From the NCBI RefSeq assembly GCF_021603645.1, contig NZ_BQHJ01000010.1, positions 207,650 to 271,649 of the forward strand: a stretch of 64,000 nucleotides of DNA, in the 5' to 3' direction. Source of the stretch: Pseudomonas pseudonitroreducens. GTDB lineage: Bacteria > Pseudomonadota > Gammaproteobacteria > Pseudomonadales > Pseudomonadaceae. How positions within the stretch are numbered: the first letter of the stretch is position 1; the number at the start of each line of letters is the position of its first letter. Of the stretch, positions 38,513 to 46,794 are shown piece after piece. Both the position numbers and the translations under genes were made by a program. The notes under the pieces were generated by a model. It saw only the letters and a program-made list of their open reading frames with translations. It was not told the DNA's origin and ran no database searches.

Positions 38513-40465
38513 ATGGAAATGAGTGAAAAGCCGGACGTGCTGGTGGCGGCTGTCGTCGGGGTGGGCAGTACGCTCGGTCGGGTGATCGCAGACTCTGCCA
38601 TGCGCCTGGGGAGCCTCGTTGGAAAGCTGGATGCGAGTCTGCCGCTGCGCACGTTGGTGGAGGGCATCGATGCCGTTCAGGACAACCAGGATATCCGTCA
38701 TCGCGCCAGTGAGCGCAATGCAGGTGAAACCCGGCTGGCGCTGCGGCGGATCATCGATCTGCTGGTGATGCGGCCGGCGGAAATTCGGCTGCCGAAGATC
38801 ACGGTGAGTGCGCCGCCACCGGCGAGCACACCGGCGAACGACTGGCAGCGGATGGAAACGGCGACCAAGTCGTTGTCCGAGCTGAATTCTGTCGGTGATG
38901 TTGCGCGATACGCCCTGAGCGCGAGCCTCGCGTTTCGTGGGCGCCTGATGCAGGTGCGCGAAGCGGCAGGACAACCCTACGACCCGGTCGCCGAGGCGGC
39001 ATTGGGCAAGCGGGTGATGAAGGTGGCTGATGAAGCCGCGATGCCGCACGACAAGGTGCTGGATCTGGCACAGGCCATGGTCAAGAGCAAGGTGCCGCTC
39101 CGCGATATGGACGCGATGTTGCCAGTGGCGGCCAGGTTCGCCCAGGGACAGGGCGTGTCGACGCAAACGACAGCACAACTGATCAGCGCCCTGCAGCAGA
39201 AAGGTGGCATCAACAATGCTGTCGATCTGGAGCGTGCGCTGAGTGCAGTGGCGTGGCGTGGCCAGCAGGAAGCCCCGTCGGTCGAGTTGTTCAGCCGTGA
39301 TCTGCTCGGCAGCCTGGCGTCGGTCCGGCCAGGGGACGCGCAGAAGAGCGAGGCATTGTTGCAGTCCAGGCAGTCCCTGGCAGCCGCGCCTGTCGATCTG
39401 CTTCAGCAAGGCGTGGAGAAACGCCGTGACTCGCCGCTGGGGCAACTGGAAGCCAGCGAGCAGAAGATTTCCGGCGCCATGCTGGGAATTGGCGATGCCA
39501 TGCTCAGCCATCAAGGTGCCCTGGAGTTTGTCGGAGGTGGTCTGCTGGCGCTGAAGTCCCTGATCGACGCAAAGAAATTCGTCGAGGACGCCAATGATGC
39601 AATGCCCTGGAACTGGGGCAAGCGCGATGTCCAAGATGTCTTCGTCACCAACTGGCCGGCCTGCGTGTGCGACGGTCTCCTCGAGGGCAGGCCGAAAGGC
39701 AAGGGCAAGGGCAAAGGCAAAGGCGGCGGAAAATCGAAAACCGGCGGCTCGGGCAATGCGGCGCGTGGCGGTATCTTCCAGCGCGCCCGGTCCACCCTGG
39801 GACGCGCCGTCGGAGCCGCCTCCGGATGGCTCGGCCGGGCGGCACAAGCCGTGCGCTCTTCGCGTGTCGGTCGCGCTGCTGGTGGCATCGTGCGTCGTGG
39901 CGCAGGCCTGGCACGCCGCGTGGGTGCTTCCGGCATCGGGAGGGCGGCGGGCGGATTGGTACGGAAAGCTGGAGCGGGCTTGCGACGTTTCGGGCCGGTC
40001 AATGCCGCGTTGGCGATCGCCGATGTTGCCTCGGTCTATGCCAGTGACCAGTCGCCCGGGCAGAAGGCCGTCGGCTACGGCAAGGCCGGAGGCTCGGCCA
40101 TTGGCGCGGCAGCAGGTGCTGCACTAGGCACGCTGATTCCGATTCCCGTCGTGGGGACGCTGGTGGGCGGCGCCATCGGCGCGACCGTCGGCGAATGGAT
40201 AGGTGGCAGGGTCGGCGCGCTGTTCGGCCCATCGGACGAGGCAGCGAAAGCGCCATCGCTCGCCGCGCCGCCGGCAGCTCCGCCGGCCGTTGTTGCTGCT
40301 CCGCCCAACTGGACCTTCTCGCCGCAGGTGAGCATCAACGTGGCGGGCAATATCGTCAATCCGCAGCAGTTGCTGGACGAACTGATCCCGGCGATGCGCC
40401 GGCTGATCGCCGAGGCTCAGCAGGAACGGCAGCGCAATGCGCTGTTCGACACCGTCGTCATGTAA
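38513..40465 (+). CDS. Tape measure protein
   Basis: A 650-residue tape measure (P2 gpT / PA0625 type) that sets tail length. It is helix-rich in the first half. A Lys-Gly low-complexity run (PKGKGKGKGKGGGKSKTGG) lies at about residues 394-412. It is followed by an Arg/Ala/Gly region and two hydrophobic Gly-rich segments near 525-575 that could enter the target membrane. At about 1.5 A per residue the tube would be near 100 nm. The start could be 38513 or the ATG six bases on; neither has a strong ribosome site. Confidence 0.88.
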   Translation: MEMSEKPDVLVAAVVGVGSTLGRVIADSAMRLGSLVGKLDASLPLRTLVEGIDAVQDNQDIRHRASERNAGETRLALRRIIDLLVMRPAEIRLPKITVSAPPPASTPANDWQRMETATKSLSELNSVGDVARYALSASLAFRGRLMQVREAAGQPYDPVAEAALGKRVMKVADEAAMPHDKVLDLAQAMVKSKVPLRDMDAMLPVAARFAQGQGVSTQTTAQLISALQQKGGINNAVDLERALSAVAWRGQQEAPSVELFSRDLLGSLASVRPGDAQKSEALLQSRQSLAAAPVDLLQQGVEKRRDSPLGQLEASEQKISGAMLGIGDAMLSHQGALEFVGGGLLALKSLIDAKKFVEDANDAMPWNWGKRDVQDVFVTNWPACVCDGLLEGRPKGKGKGKGKGGGKSKTGGSGNAARGGIFQRARSTLGRAVGAASGWLGRAAQAVRSSRVGRAAGGIVRRGAGLARRVGASGIGRAAGGLVRKAGAGLRRFGPVNAALAIADVASVYASDQSPGQKAVGYGKAGGSAIGAAAGAALGTLIPIPVVGTLVGGAIGATVGEWIGGRVGALFGPSDEAAKAPSLAAPPAAPPAVVAAPPNWTFSPQVSINVAGNIVNPQQLLDELIPAMRRLIAEAQQERQRNALFDTVVM

Positions 40466-40474
40466 GGAGGCCCC

Positions 40475-41380
40475 ATGACCTATCTGGAACAGTTCAATAC
40501 CGGCCTCGGGATGATTGCCGGTGCTGCCACGGCCGCCCGGCGTGACCTGGAGCAGGTTGCCGCGCCGGTGGACAAGGCGTTGCTGCATATTCGCAGTGGC
40601 GTCGCTGCGCTCGAAGGCCTGCCCGGTGTCACTCCCGCAGCGGCAGCGAAGCTCAAGCGCGCCACTGATGGCATCGTCCGCGCCCAGGGCAAGCTGCAGA
40701 ACGTGGTGAAGCAAGCCCAGGCCGAGCAGGAAAAGCTGCAGAAGAACCTCGACAAGACCCGGCAGGTGGCGGCCGAGGTCAACGAGCGCGTGGGGAAGCT
40801 GGGGGAAGAGATCAATAACGCCGGCCAGGCGGTAAACAAGGTGCTGGGCAAGATCGATCCACGCCTGAAGGACATCCTGCCCAGCTCGGTGCTGGCGCCC
40901 AGGCTCGATCCCTCCGAGCAGATGTGCAAGGTCCCGCAGCACCTGCTGATCATGACCCCGTTGAAGTCGACCGAGCAGACTTACTACTTCAACGTCGACA
41001 CCACCGGCTTCCAGCGCCTGACCCGTACCAGCAGCTATGCCTGGAAGGACCAGGCACGGCTTGGCCGGCGCAGCGCGCAGCAGAGCGTCGGCCTGGGCCC
41101 GGAAACGCTCACGCTCAATGGCGTGGTCATGCCGCTGTTCATCCGTGCCGGCGACACCGCGCAGCGGGTCGGCTGGAACCAGCCGCGGATGCTGCGCGAC
41201 ATCGCCGCGCTGAGTGAGCCGGTCCATCTCGGCACCGGTCGCGGCGACGACCTGGGCAACTGGTGCCTGACCAAGATCAGCGAGACGCAGGAGGCGCTGT
41301 TTGCCAATGGCGTGCCGCGTCAGCAAACCCTCGACCTGGAGTTCACCCGCTATGGCGACGACGATAGTCAGAAGCGCTGA
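40475..41380 (+). CDS. Tail protein U with N-terminal coiled-coil extension
   Basis: A 301-residue protein. The C-terminal part (about residues 150-300, with LMIMTPLKSTEQTYYF-like and LGRGDDLGNWCLTKISETQEALF-like sequence) is P2 gpU, the tail-completion protein. Residues about 20-130 form a long heptad-rich helix (KLKRATDGIVRAQGKLQNVVK...) absent from the 159-residue P2 gpU. TAAGGAGG lies just upstream of the ATG. It overlaps gene X by 29 bases. Confidence 0.85.
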   Translation: MTYLEQFNTGLGMIAGAATAARRDLEQVAAPVDKALLHIRSGVAALEGLPGVTPAAAAKLKRATDGIVRAQGKLQNVVKQAQAEQEKLQKNLDKTRQVAAEVNERVGKLGEEINNAGQAVNKVLGKIDPRLKDILPSSVLAPRLDPSEQMCKVPQHLLIMTPLKSTEQTYYFNVDTTGFQRLTRTSSYAWKDQARLGRRSAQQSVGLGPETLTLNGVVMPLFIRAGDTAQRVGWNQPRMLRDIAALSEPVHLGTGRGDDLGNWCLTKISETQEALFANGVPRQQTLDLEFTRYGDDDSQKR

Positions 41381-41561
41381 CGGCGACCTGCTGGACCGCC
41401 TCTGCTACCAGCGCTACGGGCACCTCAACGGCTGTCTGGAAGCCGTGCTGGATGCCAATCCCGGATTGGCCGACGAGGCTCAGCCGTTGCGCAACGGGGT
41501 AATCATCCGCCTGCCGGAACTGCTCGCGCCGGCTAACCAGAGCGTGCGTTTGTGGGACTGA
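41352..41561 (+). CDS. Tail protein X (LysM-like)
   Basis: A 69-residue P2 gpX homologue: short, with a LysM-like fold (DGDLLDRLCYQRYG, then VLDANPGLADEAQPLRNGVIIRLPEL). It is thought to join hub and tube during baseplate assembly. It starts inside the end of U (29-base overlap). Confidence 0.88.
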   Translation: MATTIVRSADGDLLDRLCYQRYGHLNGCLEAVLDANPGLADEAQPLRNGVIIRLPELLAPANQSVRLWD

Positions 41562-41586
41562 CCAGCAGCGTGCGCTTCAGCAACCA

Positions 41587-41610
41587 GGCCCTGCTTCGGC
41601 AGGGCCTTTT
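41587..41610 (+). terminator. Intrinsic terminator between X and D
   Basis: GGCCCTGC (41587-41594), TTCG loop, GCAGGGCC (41599-41606), TTTT. A perfect 8-bp stem inside the late operon, 16 bases before gene D. Confidence 0.8.
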
Positions 41611-41625
41611 CATTCAGGGTGGCTT

Positions 41626-42630
41626 ATGAAACCTGCCTTTCGCATCAGTGCCGACGGCGCGGACATCACCCCGCTGGTCAGTGAGCGGCTGATCGAGCTG
41701 CAACTTACCGACAAGCCCGGCCTGGAGTCGGACACCTTCCAGATCACCATTGATGACCGCGATGGCGCCGTCACTCTGCCACGCCGCGGCGCCGCGCTGG
41801 AGGTGTTCCTCGGCTACGACGGCGCACCGCTCACGCGCATGGGCCGCTACGTAGTGGATACGCTGACCTACAGCGGCATGCCGGACAACCTGGTGATCAA
41901 GGGCAAGAGTGGCGACATGCGCGGCCAGGGCAAGGCTGCGCGCAGCGACAGCTGGGAGGGCGCGAGTCTGGCCAACGTGGTGGCCGACATCGCCGCGCGC
42001 AACGGCTGGCGCGCGGCGTGCAACGTCGACACGCTGATTGCGCGCATTGACCAGATCCGCGAGTCGGACTTCAACTTCATCACCCGGCTGGCGCGGCAGT
42101 ATGACTGCACCGCGAAGCTGGCCAACAACAGCCTGCTGGTGCAGCCGCGTCAGTCCGGTCGCAGCGCCACCGGGCAGGCGCTGGAGATCCCGCTGCTGCG
42201 GCGCGGGGACGTCGGTTCGTTCCGCTTCACCCTGGACGACCGCAAGGTGGTGGCAGCGGTGAAGGTGCCCTACCGCGGTGCCGACGGTGTGCAGAAGCAG
42301 GTGCGCGTGAGCAACCCTGACGCGCCTTCGCAGGTGACGGCCGAGCATTGCGACCGGCACCTGCAGCCGGATGAAGCAGCGGCTCGCCGCGTCGCCGCGG
42401 CCCGGTTGGCCGAGTTCAACCGCAACAGCGCCGAGGTACAGTTGGACATGCCCGGTCGCGCCGACCTGTTCGCCGAACTGACCATCGATCTGCAGGGCTT
42501 CAAGCCTGGGCTCGACGGGAGCTACCTGATTGACTCGGTCACCCAGCATTTTTCTGCCGGCGGTTGGACTACCTCGCTGCAGTGCAACGGCGGGGCGCGA
42601 GGCAAGGGCAAGGCCGGGGAGGGCGGTTGA
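41626..42630 (+). CDS. Tailocin baseplate hub protein D (gp27-like)
   Basis: A 334-residue P2 gpD homologue (phage late control D family) that forms the trimeric hub above the spike. The N-terminus FRISADGADITPLVSERLIELQLTD and the mid-protein ESDFNFITRLARQYDC motif (near residue 145) are diagnostic. The C-terminus is short and Gly/Lys-rich. The ATG comes directly after the terminator. One base separates it from the endolysin start. Confidence 0.93.
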   Translation: MKPAFRISADGADITPLVSERLIELQLTDKPGLESDTFQITIDDRDGAVTLPRRGAALEVFLGYDGAPLTRMGRYVVDTLTYSGMPDNLVIKGKSGDMRGQGKAARSDSWEGASLANVVADIAARNGWRAACNVDTLIARIDQIRESDFNFITRLARQYDCTAKLANNSLLVQPRQSGRSATGQALEIPLLRRGDVGSFRFTLDDRKVVAAVKVPYRGADGVQKQVRVSNPDAPSQVTAEHCDRHLQPDEAAARRVAAARLAEFNRNSAEVQLDMPGRADLFAELTIDLQGFKPGLDGSYLIDSVTQHFSAGGWTTSLQCNGGARGKGKAGEGG

Positions 42631-42631
42631 C

Positions 42632-43261
42632 ATGCTCATCGATGAACGTCAGCTCCTGCTGATCCTGCCCAACGCCCGCCCCGTCGCGGGCGTTTTTCTG
42701 CCGGTGCTGGAAGCGGCGATGCGTGATTTCGCCATCGACACGGCGCCGCGTGCTGCCGTCTTCATCGCGCAGATCGGCCACGAGAGTGCGCAGTTGACCC
42801 GCAGCGTGGAAAGCCTGGCCTACAGCGCTCAGCGTCTGGCCGCTGTCTGGCCGCGACGCTTTCGCAGTGCCGATGGCTCGCCCACGGCGCTGGCGCGGGA
42901 GGTGGCGTACCAGCCGGAACGCATCGCCAATCTTGTCTACGCCGGGCGCAACGGCAATGGCGATGAAGCCTCCGGTGATGGTTGGCGCTTTCGCGGTCGC
43001 GGCCTGCTGCAGGTGACCGGGAGGAGCAACTACCGCTCCGTCGGTGAAGGGCTGGCGCAACCCTTTGTGGCCCGCCCGCAGCTGCTGGCGGAGCCGCGCT
43101 GGGCGTGCCGCACTGCGGCGTGGTGGTGGCAGTGCAACGGGCTCAATGAACTGGCCGATGCGGCACGCTTCGAAGACATCACCCGGCGCATCAATGGTGG
43201 GTTGAATGGCCTCGAGGAGCGTGTGCAGCTTTGGCGGCGGGCGCAGGCGGTGCTGGGATGA
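42632..43261 (+). CDS. Endolysin, glycoside hydrolase family 19-like
   Basis: A 209-residue lytic enzyme of the chitinase-like GH19 class used by Pseudomonas phages and R-pyocins (PA0629 type). The catalytic glutamate is in QIGHES (near residue 50); the GDGWRFRGRGLLQVTGRSNY motif (near residue 113) and the late NGGLNGLEER segment are typical. No signal peptide, so it needs the holin for export. Codons 14-22 (about NARPVAGVF) are written as a perfect terminator hairpin. Confidence 0.92.
   Translation: MLIDERQLLLILPNARPVAGVFLPVLEAAMRDFAIDTAPRAAVFIAQIGHESAQLTRSVESLAYSAQRLAAVWPRRFRSADGSPTALAREVAYQPERIANLVYAGRNGNGDEASGDGWRFRGRGLLQVTGRSNYRSVGEGLAQPFVARPQLLAEPRWACRTAAWWWQCNGLNELADAARFEDITRRINGGLNGLEERVQLWRRAQAVLG
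42671..42697 (+). terminator. Terminator hairpin inside the endolysin coding sequence
   Basis: AACGCCCGC (42671-42679), six-base loop, GCGGGCGTT (42686-42694) and three further T, a perfect 9-bp stem starting 39 bases after the ATG. If active it would block endolysin and spanin transcripts unless translated or antiterminated. Confidence 0.6.
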
Positions 43262-43614
43262 ACCGTTTCTGGCTGGTGCTGGGCATGACCGGCTTTCTGC
43301 TGGGCGGCGTGTTTGGCGGCTGGCTGAGCGCGCGCTTTTATGGCGGTCAGCTGGAGAGCCTGCGTTTGCAGCAGGCGCGTTGCAGCGACGCCGGCAAGGC
43401 GCTGGAGTCGAAGCTGGCGCTGCAGAACCTTCAGGTCGAGGCGTTGGAACAGGCTGCCCGCCAGCGGGCGGACTCCGCCGAGCGCGCGCTGACCTTGGCC
43501 CGCGAGCAGGCGCAGAGCCATGAAGCGGCTGCCAGCCGGTTGCTGCTGGAGCGCAGTGACGGCGAGGAGTGTGCGGTGGTTCGTCAGTTGCTCGACCGGG
43601 CGTTGTTGCCATGA
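43258..43614 (+). CDS. Rz-like inner-membrane spanin (i-spanin)
   Basis: A 118-residue protein with one N-terminal signal-anchor helix (about residues 3-24) and a periplasmic heptad-rich coiled coil (about 30-105), the structure of Rz. It pairs with the outer-membrane lipoprotein Rz1 to fuse inner and outer membranes in the last step of lysis. It overlaps the endolysin stop by four bases and the Rz1 start by four. Confidence 0.85.
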   Translation: MNRFWLVLGMTGFLLGGVFGGWLSARFYGGQLESLRLQQARCSDAGKALESKLALQNLQVEALEQAARQRADSAERALTLAREQAQSHEAAASRLLLERSDGEECAVVRQLLDRALLP

Positions 43615-43862
43615 AGCCGCTGTGGGGGCTCTCCGTGCTGCTCCTGGCGGGCTGCACTTCCACCGCTCCGGTACCGCTGGAGGTGCGTATTCCGGTGGCG
43701 GTTCCGTGTCGCGCGCCGGCCGTCGAAACGCCTCGCTTTGCCACCGCCGAGTTGCGCCCGGCGGACGATCTGCAAAGCAAAGTGCGCGCGCTGCTGGCCG
43801 AGCGGCAGCAGCATCTCGCCTACGAAATCCGTTTGCGTGCCGCGCTGGATGCGTGCCGCTGA
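43611..43862 (+). CDS. Rz1-like outer-membrane spanin lipoprotein (o-spanin)
   Basis: An 83-residue lipoprotein: signal sequence with lipobox LLAGC (cysteine near residue 14), followed by a proline-containing periplasmic chain and a helical C-terminus. It is encoded after Rz with a four-base overlap and not nested within it. ATG 43611 is the one that puts the lipobox in place. It is the last gene of the tailocin operon. Confidence 0.82.
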   Translation: MKPLWGLSVLLLAGCTSTAPVPLEVRIPVAVPCRAPAVETPRFATAELRPADDLQSKVRALLAERQQHLAYEIRLRAALDACR

Positions 43863-43956
43863 ACCTTCCTACCTTCGTCGGCAAGGGCGCCCAGCGTATT
43901 GCGCTGGCGCCCGGCCTTGGGCTACTGTTCGGCCATCGCTAGGCGAGACCGCAACC

Positions 43957-44025
43957 GTGATCCACCGCAGCCGCATCATCACCTCCCTCCTCAAGGCATT
44001 CGCCCGTTGGCGCTGGCGCGCCTGA
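43957..44025 (+). promoter_or_regulatory. Putative trpGDC leader peptide
   Basis: A 22-codon frame from GTG 43957 (AGGCGAG about nine bases upstream) ends [10 protein letters not shown], with two Trp codons before the stop. The last 24 bases match the end of the trpE-side leader at all but one position. It lies 154 bases before trpG. Attenuation of trpGDC is known in P. putida. Confidence 0.6.
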
Positions 44026-44036
44026 TTCCTTCTTTC

Positions 44037-44060
44037 CCGGCATAGCGCCGGTCTCTTCTT
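44037..44060 (+). promoter_or_regulatory. Possible trpG attenuator hairpin
   Basis: CCGGC (44037-44041), loop ATAGC, GCCGG (44047-44051), then TCTCTTCTT. An alternative pairing joins GGCGCT in the Trp codons (44009) to AGCGCC (44044), so two exclusive folds are possible. The U-tract is interrupted; assignment is tentative. Confidence 0.4.
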
Positions 44061-44179
44061 ACGCGTCCATTTCTCTCATCCGCTGGCATAATTGCCAGAT
44101 TCGCGCAGCCTACGAGGCCGCAACGGGTGTCGACGATGGCGCGATCCGAAAGCAGTGCAATCATGAGGTTCGAGCAGAC

Positions 44180-44776
44180 ATGCTGCTGATGATCGATAAC
44201 TACGATTCCTTTACCTACAACCTGGTGCAGTACTTCGCCGAGTTGAAGGCCGACATCCACGTCATTCGCAATGACGAACTGAGCGTCGACGAGATCGCCG
44301 CGCTCAACCCCGAGCGTATCGTCCTCTCTCCCGGCCCGTGCACGCCTAACGAAGCGGGCGTATCCCTGCAAGTCATCGAGCGCTTTGCCGGCAAGCTGCC
44401 GCTGCTGGGCGTGTGCCTGGGGCACCAGTCCATCGGCCAGGCCTTCGGCGGCGACGTGGTGCGCGCCCGCCAGGTCATGCATGGCAAGGTCAGCCCGGTG
44501 TTCCACAAGGACCAGGGTGTATTCGCCGGCCTGAACAACCCGCTGACGCAGACCCGCTATCACTCCCTGGTGGTCAAGCGCGAGACGCTGCCCGACTGCC
44601 TGGAAATCACCGCCTGGACGGCGCTGGAAGACGGCTCGGTCGACGAGATCATGGGCCTGCGCCACAAGACGCTGAACGTCGAAGGCGTGCAGTTCCACCC
44701 CGAGTCGATCCTCTCGGAGCAGGGCCACGAGATGCTGGCCAACTTCCTCAAGCAGACCGGCGGGGTGCGCGCATGA
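44180..44776 (+). CDS. trpG: Anthranilate synthase component II TrpG
   Basis: A 198-residue class I glutamine amidotransferase that supplies ammonia to TrpE. The catalytic cysteine is in [10 protein letters not shown] (near residue 79); the histidine and glutamate are in FHPESIL (near 173-179). The N-terminus [16 protein letters not shown] is typical. Overlaps trpD by four bases. Its TrpE partner is 17 kb upstream across the tailocin island. Confidence 0.97.
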   Translation: MLLMIDNYDSFTYNLVQYFAELKADIHVIRNDELSVDEIAALNPERIVLSPGPCTPNEAGVSLQVIERFAGKLPLLGVCLGHQSIGQAFGGDVVRARQVMHGKVSPVFHKDQGVFAGLNNPLTQTRYHSLVVKRETLPDCLEITAWTALEDGSVDEIMGLRHKTLNVEGVQFHPESILSEQGHEMLANFLKQTGGVRA

Positions 44777-45822
44777 ATATCAAGGAAGCCCTCAACCGGG
44801 TGGTCAACCAGCTGGACCTGTCCACCGAGGAAATGCAGGACGTCATGCGCGAGATCATGACCGGGCAGTGCACCGACGCGCAGATCGGCGCCTTCCTCAT
44901 GGGCATGCGCATGAAGAGCGAGACCATCGACGAGATCGTCGGCGCCGTGGCGGTGATGCGCGAGCTGGCCGACCAGGTCGAGCTGGACAGCCTCAAGCAC
45001 GTGGTCGATGTGGTTGGCACCGGCGGTGACGGTGCGAACATCTTCAACGTGTCCTCGGCAGCGGCCTTCGTGGTCGCCGCGGCCGGCGGCAAGGTCGCCA
45101 AACATGGTAACCGCGCGGTTTCCGGCAAGAGCGGCAGTGCCGATCTGCTGGAGGCCGCCGGCATCTACCTGGACCTCAAGCCGGTCCAGGTGAAACGCTG
45201 CATCGAGACCGTGGGCGTCGGCTTCATGTTCGCCCAGGTTCATCACAAGGCCATGAAGCACGCCGCCGGCCCGCGCCGCGAGCTGGGCCTGCGTACTCTG
45301 TTCAACATGCTCGGCCCGCTGACCAACCCGGCCGGTGTGAAGCACCAGGTGGTCGGCGTGTTCAGCCAGGCGCTGTGCCGCCCGTTGGCCGAAGTGCTCA
45401 AGCGCCTGGGCAGCGAACACATCCTGGTGGTGCATTCGCGCGATGGCCTGGACGAGTTCAGTCTCGCCGCGCCCACCCACGTCGCTGAATTGAAAGACGG
45501 CGTGGTCAGCGAGTACGAAGTGCAGCCGGAAGACTTCGGCATCAAGAGCCAGAGCCTGATCGGCCTCACCGTGGACAGCCCGCAGCAGTCGCTGGAACTG
45601 ATCCGCGACGCCCTTGGCCGTCGCAAGACCGAGGCCGGGCAGAAGGCCGCCGAGCTGATCGTGCTCAATGCCGGCGCCGCGCTGTACGCCGCGGACCTGG
45701 CCACCAGCCTGCACGAAGGCATGCAATTGGCCCACGACGCCCTGCACACCGGGCTGGCGCGGGAGAAGATGGAAGAGCTGGCGGCCTTCACCGCCGTTTA
45801 CCGAGAGGAGAACGCACAGTGA
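44773..45822 (+). CDS. trpD: Anthranilate phosphoribosyltransferase TrpD
   Basis: A 349-residue enzyme joining anthranilate to PRPP. The PRPP-binding [24 protein letters not shown] (near residue 80) and [21 protein letters not shown] (near residue 107) motifs are complete. It overlaps trpG and trpC by four bases each. Confidence 0.97.
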   Translation: MNIKEALNRVVNQLDLSTEEMQDVMREIMTGQCTDAQIGAFLMGMRMKSETIDEIVGAVAVMRELADQVELDSLKHVVDVVGTGGDGANIFNVSSAAAFVVAAAGGKVAKHGNRAVSGKSGSADLLEAAGIYLDLKPVQVKRCIETVGVGFMFAQVHHKAMKHAAGPRRELGLRTLFNMLGPLTNPAGVKHQVVGVFSQALCRPLAEVLKRLGSEHILVVHSRDGLDEFSLAAPTHVAELKDGVVSEYEVQPEDFGIKSQSLIGLTVDSPQQSLELIRDALGRRKTEAGQKAAELIVLNAGAALYAADLATSLHEGMQLAHDALHTGLAREKMEELAAFTAVYREENAQ

Positions 45823-46655
45823 GTGTGCCGACGGTTCTGCAGAAGATCCTGGCCCGAAAGGCCGAAGAAGTCGCCGAACGCCGCGCCCGTGTCGCCTTTG
45901 CCGAGGTGGAGCAGTTGGCGCGTGCAGCGGATGCCCCGCGTGGTTTCGCCAATGCTCTGCTGGAGCGTGCCAAGCGCCGCGAGCCGGCGGTGATTGCCGA
46001 GGTGAAGAAGGCTTCGCCGAGCAAGGGTGTCCTGCGCGAGAACTTCGACCCTGCCGACATCGCCCGCAGCTACGAAGAGGGTGGCGCTGCCTGCCTCTCG
46101 GTGCTGACCGACATCGACTTCTTCCTCGGCAGCGATGCCTACCTGAAGGAAGCCCGCGCGGCCTGCAAGCTGCCGGTGATCCGCAAGGACTTCATGATCG
46201 ATCCGTACCAGGTGGTGGAAGCCCGTGCCATCGGCGCCGACTGCATCCTGCTGATCGTCTCGGCGCTGGATGATGTGCGCATGGCCGAGCTGGCCTCGGT
46301 GGCCAAGGACGTCGGCCTCGACGTGCTGGTGGAAGTGCACGACGCGGCAGAGCTGGAGCGTGCGTTGAAGACCCTGGACACCCCGCTGGTCGGCATCAAC
46401 AACCGCAACCTGCACACCTTCGAGGTAAGCCTGGAGACCACCCTGGACCTGCTGCCGGAGATCCCGCGCGAGCGCATGGTGATCACCGAAAGCGGCATCC
46501 TCAACCGTGCCGATGTCGAGCTGATGGAAGTCAGCGACGTGTTCGGTTTCCTGGTCGGCGAGGCCTTCATGCGCGCCGAGGTGCCGGGCACCGAGCTCAA
46601 GCGCCTGTTCTTCCCCGAGCGCAGTAAGGTCAAGCTGGGCGCCGATCCGGACTGA
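45819..46655 (+). CDS. trpC: Indole-3-glycerol phosphate synthase TrpC
   Basis: A 278-residue TIM-barrel enzyme closing the indole ring. Motifs: [17 protein letters not shown] (near residue 53), [13 protein letters not shown] (near 118), and [13 protein letters not shown] (near 190). Monofunctional, as usual in Pseudomonas. The start is GTG 45819 with GAGAGGAGAA upstream, overlapping the trpD stop. Confidence 0.96.
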   Translation: MSVPTVLQKILARKAEEVAERRARVAFAEVEQLARAADAPRGFANALLERAKRREPAVIAEVKKASPSKGVLRENFDPADIARSYEEGGAACLSVLTDIDFFLGSDAYLKEARAACKLPVIRKDFMIDPYQVVEARAIGADCILLIVSALDDVRMAELASVAKDVGLDVLVEVHDAAELERALKTLDTPLVGINNRNLHTFEVSLETTLDLLPEIPRERMVITESGILNRADVELMEVSDVFGFLVGEAFMRAEVPGTELKRLFFPERSKVKLGADPD

Positions 46656-46664
46656 CAGCTCTTT

Positions 46665-46736
46665 GTAGGAGCTCGCTCGCGAACTGCCCAGGCGCCGTAG
46701 TGGCCTGTAATGGTTCGCGAGCAAGCTCGCTCCTAC
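46665..46736. repeat. REP doublet between trpC and vfr
   Basis: Inverted REP units (GTAGGAGCTCGCTCGCGAAC from 46665, and the partner ending CTCGCTCCTAC at 46736) are 28 bases apart. Same family as the doublet at 27427. Confidence 0.85.
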
Positions 46737-46750
46737 AGAGTCAGGACAAC

Positions 46751-46778
46751 AAAAAAGCCGGCGATTGCCGGCTTTTTT
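46751..46778. terminator. Bidirectional terminator between trpC and vfr
   Basis: AAAAAAGCCGGC, GATT loop, GCCGGCTTTTTT (46751-46778). Symmetric A/T tracts serve both convergent genes. Confidence 0.9.
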
Positions 46779-46794
46779 GCTTTCTGGGGATGCT

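Larger units (their letters stand above)
43863..44179 (+). other. Tailocin end to trpG gap (317 bases)
   Basis: Holds a bulged hairpin at about 43885-43912 (GGGCGCC/GGCGCCC arms, no T-run), the putative trpG leader peptide, a terminator-like hairpin at 44037-44060 and a CTGGCA-TAAT-TGCCAG dyad at 44082-44097. No structural gene is seen. Confidence 0.5.

Noticed and set aside
39697-39735. Lys-Gly microrepeat in the tape measure as a repeat array or CRISPR-like element
   Set aside because: It is a short in-frame low-complexity codon run without spacers.
27117-43862. Island as a complete P2-like prophage
   Set aside because: There are no capsid, portal, terminase, replication or integrase genes; only tail, lysis and regulation are present, as in R-type pyocins.
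43520-43942. Alternative-frame 140-codon frame across Rz1
   Set aside because: It shows no signal sequence or spanin feature; the Rz1 frame has a clear lipobox.
25365-44025. Near-identical 24-base sequences at 25386-25409 and 44002-44025 flanking the tailocin island as attachment sites
   Set aside because: Both are the coding ends of trp leader-type peptides ahead of trpE and trpG; there is no integrase, and the island sits stably at this site in P. aeruginosa. Duplication or selection on the leader explains the match better.
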